From contig NZ_CP197401.1 of NCBI RefSeq assembly GCF_052162025.1, forward strand, positions 930,001 to 994,000: a stretch of DNA of 64,000 nucleotides, in the 5' to 3' direction. A program made the position numbers and the translations under genes. Each line of letters starts with the position of its first letter. Position 1 is the first letter of the stretch. Shown here in pieces: positions 55,378 through 62,958 of the stretch. This DNA comes from Methylobacter sp015476545 (GTDB lineage: Bacteria; Pseudomonadota; Gammaproteobacteria; Methylococcales; Methylomonadaceae). Below the pieces are notes generated by a model that saw nothing but the letters and a program-made list of their open reading frames with translations, was not told the DNA's origin and did not search any database.

Positions 55378-57197
55378 TGGATTTATCTAATTTTATAACA
55401 AGGATGGAGCAGCAATATCAGTTAAAACCTGGCGTGTTGCAAAAATTGATAGAAGTAGAAAGCAGTGGGAATCACGAAGCAGTTTCAAAACGAGGTGCTA
55501 TTGGCCTGACTCAATTGATGCCTGATACAGCTAAAGAACTAGGCGTTGATCCACAAGACCCCTATCAAAACATTGAAGGTGGAGCCCGCTATTTAAAACG
55601 TAATTTAGACAAGTTTGGTGGCGATTACGCCCAGGCTATTGCTGGCTATAACGCTGGACCAAACAACAAAGCGGTAACTACTCGTAATTGGGATATGTTG
55701 CCGTCTGAGACTAAAAAGTACGTTAACAAATTTGCTGACTTTATCATTTCACCGGCTAGTGCCGATGAAACTCCATATCAATCACCTAAGCCAGAAGCTA
55801 TTACCTGGGATGATGAACAGCCTAAAGAACCGGTTCAACAAACCAGTCAGATTGTTTGGGATGATGAGTCAAAACCTAAAAAGAACGAAACATCCGCTAT
55901 TGAAGCTTTAGCTCAAGGTGCGGCTAACTGGGGTACTGGCAATTTTGCCGATGAAATAGTCGGCGGATTAAATGCTGGTATCGGGATGTTATTGAACGAA
56001 GACCTGAGAAAAAACGGCTGGGATGAAAACTATAAGATGGCTAGAGATGCTTATAGAGATCGTACCGAATCAGCTTGGAATGAACATCCTGTTGCTTATG
56101 GTACAGGTGCTGTTGCTGGTGGCGTTCTTAGTCCAATTAACAAAGTTGCCAAAGGCGCTGGCTTGGTAAAGCAGGGGGCTTTATCGGGAGCTATCTATGG
56201 TGCTGGTAATGCTAAAGAAGTCGAAGACATGCCAAAAGACGCTTTGATTGGCACAGTGATGGGTGGTGGTCTTGGTGCAGTTGGTAATGGATTAGGTAAG
56301 GCTTACCAAGCATTAACACCTAATAAGCAAAATAACATCATTACTGAAAAGGCTAATGATGTTATTGAAAGCATGCTGCCTTCATCTTGGCGTCCGAAAA
56401 TCGATACGTCAGGCGCAACGACGGCAAATAGATTGGATGTTATAAAAGACCAAGCCAAAAAGCTGACAAATACGGAATACAGAAGTGTTACTGAAAATAA
56501 CATGAATGCCAATCTTCAACGGTTATTTTCAAATCCCAACCAAGCTGAACCTCAAGTTATTGTGGGCAATACTCAACGGGCAGTTGCGGATTTATTAAAC
56601 AAGCGTAGTTCGGGTTTATCGAGATTGCCTAGTGCTGAGGCGAAAAGTGAATTAAGCCAATTTGCTGAAGGATTAAAGAACACCACGTCTTTTGATGATT
56701 CATTGAACCTGTATAAAGACATTAATGAAAAAATCCGTTCATTGAAAACAGAAGGCAAGGATGTGGCTTATTGGAACAATATCAAGAAAGCTTTAGAGCA
56801 AGATATTGATAATTACGGAACCTTCAACAATCGTTCCAATGTAACTGACGCATGGAAAGAGACAAAAGCCAATTACGCTAAGCTGCATTCATTCGACGAT
56901 TTGAAAAGTTTGTATGACAAATCATTCAACTACGTTGATAACGAAGCAAGGTTTGATCCACAGAAATTTGCCCATTACGCAAAGAATTGGCTATTAAAAG
57001 ACGGTAAGCATTTACCTCAAGAAGATAAAGAACGGTTGATTCAATATTTCAAAGATGTATCCGGCAATAAAACTGCTGTCAATTATGCTAGAGGCAAGAC
57101 CAAGGAATTAGGTGAGAGAGCCTTTGATATATTGAAGCTGTTGGGTATCGGAACTGCTGGAGGATGGATTTACAACAAAGCGACCGCTAACAATTAA
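55377..57197 (+). CDS. Internal virion protein with lytic transglycosylase domain
   Basis: 606 aa. The N-terminal 110 residues are an SLT domain: catalytic E28 in VESSGNHEAVSKRGAIGLTQ, then LMPDTAKELGV, GGARYLKRNLDKFGG and AIAGYNAGPNN. It would cut peptidoglycan during DNA entry. The middle has two W-D-D-E repeats (ITWDDEQP, IVWDDESK), a Gly-rich patch (about 220-320) and long helices to the end. No signal peptide, fitting delivery from the virion rather than lysis. Confidence 0.85.
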   Translation: MDLSNFITRMEQQYQLKPGVLQKLIEVESSGNHEAVSKRGAIGLTQLMPDTAKELGVDPQDPYQNIEGGARYLKRNLDKFGGDYAQAIAGYNAGPNNKAVTTRNWDMLPSETKKYVNKFADFIISPASADETPYQSPKPEAITWDDEQPKEPVQQTSQIVWDDESKPKKNETSAIEALAQGAANWGTGNFADEIVGGLNAGIGMLLNEDLRKNGWDENYKMARDAYRDRTESAWNEHPVAYGTGAVAGGVLSPINKVAKGAGLVKQGALSGAIYGAGNAKEVEDMPKDALIGTVMGGGLGAVGNGLGKAYQALTPNKQNNIITEKANDVIESMLPSSWRPKIDTSGATTANRLDVIKDQAKKLTNTEYRSVTENNMNANLQRLFSNPNQAEPQVIVGNTQRAVADLLNKRSSGLSRLPSAEAKSELSQFAEGLKNTTSFDDSLNLYKDINEKIRSLKTEGKDVAYWNNIKKALEQDIDNYGTFNNRSNVTDAWKETKANYAKLHSFDDLKSLYDKSFNYVDNEARFDPQKFAHYAKNWLLKDGKHLPQEDKERLIQYFKDVSGNKTAVNYARGKTKELGERAFDILKLLGIGTAGGWIYNKATANN

Positions 57198-57216
57198 ATA
57201 AAAAAGGAATTTGCAT

Positions 57217-57435
57217 ATGTCAGAAGAAAAGGATTTCAAGGATATTTTTACGAGTAGAACATTTTGGGTCAACATTGTCGCTATTGGTGGCTTTATCATT
57301 CAGCGGAAATATGGATTCGTGGTTGATGAAGCTCTACAAGCTCAAGCTTTAGGGGTCATAAATATCTGGTTGCGAACTATAACCAAACAGCCAATTGTTT
57401 GGTCAAAAACCAAAGGAATACCAGATGAAAAGTAG
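57217..57435 (+). CDS. Holin-like small membrane protein
   Basis: 72 aa with one membrane helix near residues 16-32 (TFWVNIVAIGGFIIQRKYGF), then VDEALQAQALGVINIWLRTI and TKQPIVW, a pattern common in small phage lysis-region proteins. ATG 57217 follows AAGGA; a TTG two codons earlier is possible. It overlaps the next gene. No endolysin gene is adjacent, so a lysis role is likely but unproven. Confidence 0.7.
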   Translation: MSEEKDFKDIFTSRTFWVNIVAIGGFIIQRKYGFVVDEALQAQALGVINIWLRTITKQPIVWSKTKGIPDEK

Positions 57436-57766
57436 AGTAGAAGACTTTAACCCCAACAATCATGATTGTTGGGAGCAGCACCATATAACGGACAAACGTA
57501 TAACAGTATTAGAAAACAAGATGGAGACAATGGAACAGGCTTCAGTCAACTTAATAGAACGTCAAGAAAAACACGAGCAAAAAGTAGATGTAGCCTTTGA
57601 AAAATTGTGTGTGTCTCTGGATTCAGCTGTATCCAAATTTGAAACATTTGAAACAACAGTTAAAACAGCTTGGAAAACCATCACCATTGGCGGAATGGTA
57701 TTAGGTGCAATATTGGCTGCTTTGTGGGCTGTTGCTTCAAAAGTATTGCCCCTTATAGCGAGCTGA
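57425..57766 (+). CDS. Coiled-coil protein with C-terminal membrane anchor
   Basis: 113 aa. A long coiled coil (ITVLENKMETMEQASVNLIE, then EKHEQKVDVAFEKL) leads to one C-terminal membrane helix (TIGGMVLGAILAALWAVASK), the layout of XhlA/hemolysin-type holin partners. I use ATG 57425, 11 bases inside the previous gene; the longer frame from 57395 has no ribosome site. Probably works with the holin-like protein. Confidence 0.7.
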   Translation: MKSRVEDFNPNNHDCWEQHHITDKRITVLENKMETMEQASVNLIERQEKHEQKVDVAFEKLCVSLDSAVSKFETFETTVKTAWKTITIGGMVLGAILAALWAVASKVLPLIAS

Positions 57767-58140
57767 TTGGGGCAGATAACTTACAGAGTTTTAGGCATAA
57801 CCTCAGAATTGGTCTAAGGCTTTAAAAATTTATTGAATATAAAAAATCTCGTCTGCGGATATACAAATCTGAGCCAATAGGTAGGGCTTTTTTTAGATTT
57901 GTGAGTCTCATGCATCACTGAGAGGCGAATTTGACGCAATCATTGCCTTGCTAATTTAACCATCTGGAATTTTTTTGAAAGGCAAATATTCCAACTTTTA
58001 TTTAAATTATTTGTTTTATCAAATAGTTACAATTTATTGAGTTGAAAAATAGGTTATACTTATTTTTCTACTGAAAAATATAGTTTCTAGGATGATTATT
58101 TCGTAATGTAAAATATCAGTGCCATAGAATTAATTTTTTA
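57767..58140. other. Gene-free, AT-rich interval
   Basis: No gene, terminator or clear repeat. It separates the virion and lysis-type block from an independently transcribed unit. Confidence 0.5.
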
Positions 58141-58168
58141 TTGACATTTTAAAAATTTCTGCTAATCT
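58141..58168 (+). promoter_or_regulatory. Sigma-70 promoter of the structured-leader unit
   Basis: TTGACA (58141-58146), 16-bp spacer, TAATCT (58163-58168): the best promoter in the prophage. Transcription should start near 58175. Confidence 0.75.
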
Positions 58169-58170
58169 TT

Positions 58171-58360
58171 GCCACATCGAGCTCATGCTCGGCAATGTAG
58201 AGATAGCTGCTTAGCACAGTACAGGGGGTTAAGACCCGTTAGTCATTTCACTAACTACCAGCTCCACATTGTTGTTGTCAGTCAATCATTGGGTTGGTTG
58301 CTGGCACCTAAGCACTAATTTTTTAGTGCCTTACATACTCGGACACCGAAAGGTTCCGAT
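58171..58360 (+). ncRNA. Structured RNA leader, class unknown
   Basis: About 190 nt between a strong promoter and the 160-aa gene, with no frame of its own but many helices: CGAGC-TCAT-GCTCG (58178-58191); GTTAGT/ACTAAC (58238-58255); GCACTAA/TTAGTGC (58312-58329); and a GAAA-tetraloop hairpin CGGA-(C)-ACC/GGTTCCG (58340-58358). A long-range pairing AATGT plus AGCTG (58194-58209) with CAGCT plus ACATT (58259-58270) would close a multibranch domain. The ACAT/ATGT extension of the first hairpin competes with it, so two folds are possible. I do not recognise a known riboswitch or ribozyme. Confidence 0.55.
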
Positions 58361-58405
58361 GCGAACAATGGTTAAAAATTTTAATTTTTATTAAGGAGTC
58401 TCAAA

Positions 58406-58888
58406 ATGACTAAATTTCAAAAACACACCCATCAATCTCATAACCTCCAAAACATGCCAGAAACAACTCCTGACACTGTTTCAATCTACACTTTCAGTAA
58501 AAAGCACAAAATCCAATTGCTGGAATTTGCTGATTTTGGATATCTGGAAGCCTATATTAATGATGATGAGTTTGATGCAGGGGTCCACATACCGTTTGAA
58601 GTGTTTGTTGAATTCGCTGATACGGAGGAAGAATGCGAATCTATATTCGGAGTATTAAGAGTACCCGTGGATGATTATGAGCCTCAGCTCGACATCATTG
58701 AGCATTTACATGAAATCGGTAAGTTTGGAAAAATATGCAACAAATTGCTCAAATTTGATTGGGAACTACCTGATAACGTAAGAATACAAAAAATTGTCTT
58801 ATCGCCTGTTGGCGCAATGGACACCAAGTTAGGTAGCATTGAAAGACAGTTCGTCATAACACCTTCATTTGTTGGAGGTGCTGTATGA
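58406..58888 (+). CDS. Hypothetical acidic protein behind the structured leader
   Basis: 160 aa, acidic, no signal or membrane segment. After a His/Gln-rich start (MTKFQKHTHQSHNLQNMPET) come alternating beta and helix with many Asp/Glu (FADFGYLEAYINDDEFDAGV, VEFADTEEECESIFGVLRV). TAAGGAG ribosome site. Overlaps the next gene by 4 bases. No family recognised. Acidic DNA-mimic or anti-host function is only a thought from composition. Confidence 0.7.
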   Translation: MTKFQKHTHQSHNLQNMPETTPDTVSIYTFSKKHKIQLLEFADFGYLEAYINDDEFDAGVHIPFEVFVEFADTEEECESIFGVLRVPVDDYEPQLDIIEHLHEIGKFGKICNKLLKFDWELPDNVRIQKIVLSPVGAMDTKLGSIERQFVITPSFVGGAV

Positions 58889-59286
58889 GCGCCAATAAAA
58901 CCACACTAGCCCAATTAAAGAACAGATTTCAACAAAGCTTTGAAGGGCTCGAAGGTAAAGAGCAGATAGCGGACCCAAATTCATTCGCACCAAAAATGAC
59001 TCGTGAAGAGTTGCTGGCAGATATGAATCGAGATTTGACCATTTTGGTGCAGCAGATTTGGGGTGAGACCAAGGTGTCTCAAAGAGGTAATAGATATAGT
59101 GTTGTTTATTGTACCTACTTGCCTATAGGTGATACTGAACCAAAGACTTATCAAGCTGCTGTTTTTAGTCCAGCCGGCAAATTGATAGTCGAAAACTTGT
59201 GGGAAGGTGGAAAGTACAGGATAAAAACTGTAATGTCTGACCGTGGGTATTATGAATGGTCAAGTGCTGAGGAACTGATAGAGTAG
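58885..59286 (+). CDS. Hypothetical protein, second gene of the leader unit
   Basis: 133 aa, soluble. Helical N-terminal half (LAQLKNRFQQSFEGLEGKEQ, MTREELLADMNRDLTILVQQ) and a beta C-terminal half (RYSVVYCTYLPIGDTEPKTY, ENLWEGGKYRIKTVMSDRGY). ATGA overlap with the previous gene shows they are coupled; a terminator follows, so the transcript is leader plus two genes. No family recognised. Confidence 0.7.
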   Translation: MSANKTTLAQLKNRFQQSFEGLEGKEQIADPNSFAPKMTREELLADMNRDLTILVQQIWGETKVSQRGNRYSVVYCTYLPIGDTEPKTYQAAVFSPAGKLIVENLWEGGKYRIKTVMSDRGYYEWSSAEELIE

Positions 59287-59295
59287 CAACTGTTC

Positions 59296-59328
59296 GAAAA
59301 GGGCCTGTAAAAAGGCCCTTTTCTTTAA
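59296..59328 (+). terminator. Terminator of the structured-leader unit
   Basis: GAAAAGGGCC / GGCCCTTTTC, 10 perfect pairs with an 8-nt loop, followed by TTTAATAG. It lies 10 bases after the second gene. Confidence 0.85.
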
Positions 59329-59651
59329 TAGAGAAAAGAGAACCACCATCACCATTGAGCTTAGCCTGAATGGTCAAATCAACTAAAAGCTAACGGCGTT
59401 TTACATTTCAATAGCATGGAAGAAAGCTCCCTCCCTGTAAAATTCTGGATCTGATTTGATATAAAAGAAATCAAATTCAAACTTATGCTAACAGTATTTA
59501 AAAAAAATGAACATGAGTAGCCGCTATCGGCTATGAATGGACGATCATAGATATCAGATGACTGGCTGGTTAACATCGGCAAGCAATTCTTTCGTAACGC
59601 CGCGATCAATCAAGAAGGGGAGATAGCGCCGATGTCAGTTGTAGTACCACG
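59329..59651. other. Gene-free interval
   Basis: No convincing gene. It has a small inverted repeat AGCCG-CTAT-CGGCT near 59519. A 76-codon minus frame spans it but has no family look. Confidence 0.4.
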
Positions 59652-60293
59652 TTAGCGGTGATATTGCTCAATATGCGGTTTAAGCTCATTCTCAATTGAC
59701 TTGATAATATCTTCAAGGCGTTTTTTATATTCATCTTGATCAGACGCTCCACGTGCATACATTATACGCTTTCGTTTCTTAATCTCCTCTGCTCCAGGGT
59801 TCTCGTAGTGGCTATTCGGATTCATTGCCTCCAGGTGATCCTCGATTGCCCACAGTAGCTCTCCAATCAATCCGTTTAAAGGAGAAGTGATTTCAACTAT
59901 TCTTTGACCCCAGACCACCTCCGCCTCAAGCAGAGCAGTATCAAGTGATAATTTTGATTTTGGAACGGACTCCCACCTTTTTTGATATGCCTGAGCCATT
60001 GCATGCCACTGCTTTTCTTTTCCTGACAGTTCCTTTAGCTTCTCCTGTGGCATTTCAGGCTCTTGAGAGTATTGCATGAAAGGATGCCTTACACTCGCAA
60101 TAGCCTCGCGCAACTCATATATCGAGCGTAGTAGCTTCTTGGCTAACTCATATTCTGTGTTGCCTTTCAATTGCCTCCGCCATGTATTAAGTCCATTCCA
60201 TCCAACATAGCCACCAACTATTGCTGCTCCGGTAAGAATAAAGTCCTTCAAAATCGGAAGCCAATCCTGCAGGAAACTGAGTAGGTCTTTCAT
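59652..60293 (-). CDS. Membrane-anchored hypothetical protein, cargo gene 1
   Basis: 213 aa. One N-terminal membrane helix (about residues 12-32, PILKDFILTGAAIVGGYVGW) followed by a long, highly helical cytoplasmic part with charged coiled-coil stretches (YELAKKLLRSIYELREAIAS, then KKRLEDIIKSIENELKPHIE). No catalytic motif. It is the first of two minus-strand genes near attR, opposite to all phage genes, so it is likely cargo. Function unknown. Confidence 0.7.
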   Translation of the reverse strand: MKDLLSFLQDWLPILKDFILTGAAIVGGYVGWNGLNTWRRQLKGNTEYELAKKLLRSIYELREAIASVRHPFMQYSQEPEMPQEKLKELSGKEKQWHAMAQAYQKRWESVPKSKLSLDTALLEAEVVWGQRIVEITSPLNGLIGELLWAIEDHLEAMNPNSHYENPGAEEIKKRKRIMYARGASDQDEYKKRLEDIIKSIENELKPHIEQYHR

Positions 60294-60528
60294 GATTAAT
60301 CGCTAATAAGTGATTCTCTAGATCTACATATTTTACTTACTGGACCACGGCATTAGAACAGTTTTTCTGAAAACATTGTAGTGTTAAACGGAATAACATG
60401 CTTAATTTTCACTACAAACAGATCCAGATAAATTCAATACTTATGTTTACAACTGACTTGTCCAAGCAGTTCTACAAATGACCACTATAATGCTAATTAT
60501 TGTCAGATTAAGTCCAGACTTTTACTGC

Positions 60529-61596
60529 TTAACTTCGAGTACAAATGGCGCTATATTCATCATCAACTTCCTTACTGAGTTGTTCAATATAGTGCGAGTC
60601 CGCACACACTATGCTCCGTTGAGGGTGATCTATTCGCGATTGGAAGCTTTTAATCCGTTCCAACAGTTCCATACCATTGCGGTTCTTGACTCCCCAAAAG
60701 AGCTTGAATACATTGCTTAGACGTTCAAAATATTCTGCTTCTGACTCACTGTTTTTGATGAACATTATCCTCGCGACTTCTCGAATAGCACGGTCTCGAG
60801 TTGCGGCGAGCCATTGAATATTTTGGTCCCTCTTTATCAAATCGTACCAATGCTGCAAGAAGCAAAGATCCCATGCTGCATTCCGAACGTCTTTCAACTC
60901 ATGTGATTTGAGCATACGACTGATACGTCCGTTACTTAAATACAGACATAAAAAGAAGAACGCCGGAGGCGTGAACATGTATTTTTCAAATAGCCAATCC
61001 GTGAGCTGCAGCATTACCTGATAATCTGTTACTTCAGATGCCTTGATAGCTAAAGCTTTTTTGATTGTGACAATATTTCTTTCGAATGGCTTGAGCTTTG
61101 GTGGTATTGTCTTTGATTGAAGCTCCCCTGATTCAAAATGTGGAACCGCTCCCGGTGGGACTGATGATCTTAGGCCAAGAGCTATATCGAGATAGATATT
61201 AGCGTCAAGATTATCTGCACTTCGAAACAACGCCAGTTCAGTATCCGCAGTCGAAAGCCCTGCAGAATCCATGAATTCATTATAAGCCAGGCCAGGATCA
61301 GATAGAATATCGGCTGCATTTAGAAATGCCTGCAATCCAGCGACGACTCTTAAGCTTTGGCCTGCTGCACCGTCAGGGATGTGGGCTCCCCTGATGAGCT
61401 TCACGAGATCGGTAACGATATTGCGATCGAGTAGACAAGCGATTTTCTCAAAATCATGGAGTTGGTAGTTCACCAATCGATATTGTTGCTCACCATCCAA
61501 ATCTGATGCATTTAACAGGATGTCATCGGTGATAAGCATCTGCTCAACTATCATGAAGTCGTCGAGCCTAGGGAAAGAGAAAAGAATTTCCATCAA
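60529..61596 (-). CDS. Hypothetical protein with a PIN-like acidic pattern, cargo gene 2
   Basis: 355 aa, soluble, no family recognised with certainty. Acidic residues at PIN-like places: D57 in ACLLDRNIVTDLVKLI, E107 in LAYNEFMDSAG, D243 in NAAWDLCFLQHWYDL and D268 in LAATRDRAIREVARI. The N-A-x2-D and T-R-D-R-A steps are like those of PIN-fold RNases. The middle (about 140-230) has an extra helical and hydrophobic insert (PPAFFFLCLYLSNGR). Located 370 bases inside attR on the minus strand. A defence or toxin-type nuclease is a hypothesis. Confidence 0.6.
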   Translation of the reverse strand: MMEILFSFPRLDDFMIVEQMLITDDILLNASDLDGEQQYRLVNYQLHDFEKIACLLDRNIVTDLVKLIRGAHIPDGAAGQSLRVVAGLQAFLNAADILSDPGLAYNEFMDSAGLSTADTELALFRSADNLDANIYLDIALGLRSSVPPGAVPHFESGELQSKTIPPKLKPFERNIVTIKKALAIKASEVTDYQVMLQLTDWLFEKYMFTPPAFFFLCLYLSNGRISRMLKSHELKDVRNAAWDLCFLQHWYDLIKRDQNIQWLAATRDRAIREVARIMFIKNSESEAEYFERLSNVFKLFWGVKNRNGMELLERIKSFQSRIDHPQRSIVCADSHYIEQLSKEVDDEYSAICTRS

Positions 61597-61963
61597 GCTA
61601 AAAAATTATAATTTAAATAATATACATTCTATCTTAACCTGATCAGATAAAATAATCTTTCAAATCCAATTATCTTAGCTGGACCACAAGCTCAATAGGC
61701 ACAAAAGACAGTTTCGGGATAACATCAGAAGCTAACTTAGCATTAACTCTGAATGGTAAATTTTGCCGACAGCAGATATTCATCTTTTAATGTCAGCATA
61801 AGTCTGAGTTTGTTTTCAATTATGTCAGATTCAAATCAAAAACTGTCATAGGTAATTGATTGTTTTCTTAGGATTTTTCAAAAAAGTTAGAATCTGTAAA
61901 AAATCCCCACCACCCCCACTAAAAGCGTTTTAACTCGTTGATTTATCAGGTGTTAATGAGCTT
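61597..61963. other. Prophage right-end region
   Basis: AT-rich and gene-free. It holds ACCCCCACT (about 61912-61920) and TTAACTCGTTG (about 61930-61940), which resemble ACCCCCACT and CTAACTCGTTG at about 40768-40800 near the left end. These may be integrase arm sites. Confidence 0.45.
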
Positions 61964-61980
61964 ATGAAATTAATCTTGAA
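61964..61980 (+). other. attR core
   Basis: Exact copy of the 17-bp attL repeat ATGAAATTAATCTTGAA. Everything beyond it to the right is host sequence. In the host the repeat is also the start of a 21-codon frame (ATG at 61964 to TAG at 62029), but it has no ribosome site, so I do not call a gene. Confidence 0.85.
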
Positions 61981-62038
61981 TTCTTTGATCAAAATCAGTT
62001 CTATTAAGGCTTTAACGAGATTTGCATAGGAGGGTTTA

Positions 62039-62230
62039 ATGGAAATCTTCGATTCAATTAATCTTTATCTGCACAGTCATCCGACACTGCTCGCCGAGAT
62101 GATGTTCCTTTTTCGTCTCAAAGCCTGGATTCTTTGCGGGCTGGCGCTTTATTTCGTTGTCCTGATGCACAGGACCCAGAAGAAAGAACAGGCCGAGCTT
62201 GCCAAAAGGGATGACAATTTTCTGGCCTAG
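62039..62230 (+). CDS. Small membrane protein before the ABC operon
   Basis: 63 aa with one membrane helix (about residues 27-43, LKAWILCGLALYFVVLM) and a charged tail (HRTQKKEQAELAKRDDNFLA). A strong GGAGGG ribosome site precedes ATG. It starts 29 bases before the ABC ATPase gene and is probably co-transcribed with it. The prophage sits directly in its promoter region. No family recognised. Confidence 0.75.
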   Translation: MEIFDSINLYLHSHPTLLAEMMFLFRLKAWILCGLALYFVVLMHRTQKKEQAELAKRDDNFLA

Positions 62231-62259
62231 CGCCGGAGGGAATTCAAGGCGCTACCTTT

Positions 62260-62958
62260 ATGCCAACAGAAGCGGCCATATCGATACAAAAGCTGAGCAA
62301 AAGCTATGAGGAATCAGGCAAGCGGCATAGCATTTTCACTGATCTGACCCTGGAGGTGAGCCGTGGCGAGTTTATCGTGCTGCTCGGCCGCAGCGGCTCC
62401 GGTAAATCGACCTTGCTGAATCTGATCAGCGGCATCGACCCTCCCGATGCCGGCAACGTCATCATCAACGGCACCGATATCACGGCGCTTTCCGAGCACG
62501 GACGCACGCTGTTCCGCCGCCATCATCTGGGTTTTATCTTCCAGTCTTATAATCTGATTCCCACCCTGACCGTGGCTGAAAACCTGCTGTTGCCGCTGGA
62601 ACTGATCAGGCCCCTGGCACGGGTGGACCGCGATAAAGTCGCGGCGCTGCTGGACAAGCTTGGCCTTGCCGACCGTCATGATACTTATCCCGACCGCCTG
62701 TCAGGCGGCGAGCAACAGCGCGTCGCCATCGCTAGAGCACTGATTCACGATCCGGACCTGATTCTCGCCGACGAGCCGACCGGCAATCTGGATCTGGAAA
62801 CCGGCAGCCAAGTTCTGGCGCTGCTCGATACGCTGGTTAAAAAAGCCGGCAAGACTCTGGTCATGGCGACGCACAGCCGCGAAGTCATCGGTCAGGCCGA
62901 CCGCATTGTTTCAATCCGCGATCAATCACTGGTTCCGGTTGATGAGATCTGTCCTTAA
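62260..62958 (+). CDS. ABC transporter ATP-binding protein, LolD/MacB type
   Basis: 232 aa. Walker A LLGRSGSGKST (about residues 41-51), Q-loop FQSYNLIPTLTV, signature LSGGEQQRVAIARAL, Walker B LILADEPTGNLD, H-loop ATHSRE: a complete ATPase of the family that works with FtsX-type permeases. It overlaps the permease gene by 17 bases. Substrate unknown: such systems move lipoproteins, peptides or drive mechanotransmission. GGAGGG upstream. Confidence 0.93.
   Translation: MPTEAAISIQKLSKSYEESGKRHSIFTDLTLEVSRGEFIVLLGRSGSGKSTLLNLISGIDPPDAGNVIINGTDITALSEHGRTLFRRHHLGFIFQSYNLIPTLTVAENLLLPLELIRPLARVDRDKVAALLDKLGLADRHDTYPDRLSGGEQQRVAIARALIHDPDLILADEPTGNLDLETGSQVLALLDTLVKKAGKTLVMATHSREVIGQADRIVSIRDQSLVPVDEICP

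Larger units (their letters stand above)
40600..61980 (+). mobile_element. Defective podovirus-type prophage, about 21.4 kb
   Basis: Bounded by a 17-bp direct repeat, with the tyrosine integrase gene at the left end. Base use is visibly more AT-rich than the host genes on both sides. Plus-strand virion genes run from a capsid protein to an internal lytic transglycosylase; lysis-type membrane proteins and two accessory blocks follow. There is no repressor, replication, terminase or portal gene, and an IS3-family element sits between two unrelated gene fragments where these would be expected. Joining the outer flanks restores one intergenic region between divergent host genes. Confidence 0.9.

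Noticed and set aside
59379..59609. 76-codon minus frame between the terminator and cargo gene 1
   Set aside because: No ribosome site, low-complexity composition and no recognisable domain.
61964..62029. 21-codon frame starting at the attR core
   Set aside because: No ribosome site and no family; the ATG is simply part of the att repeat.
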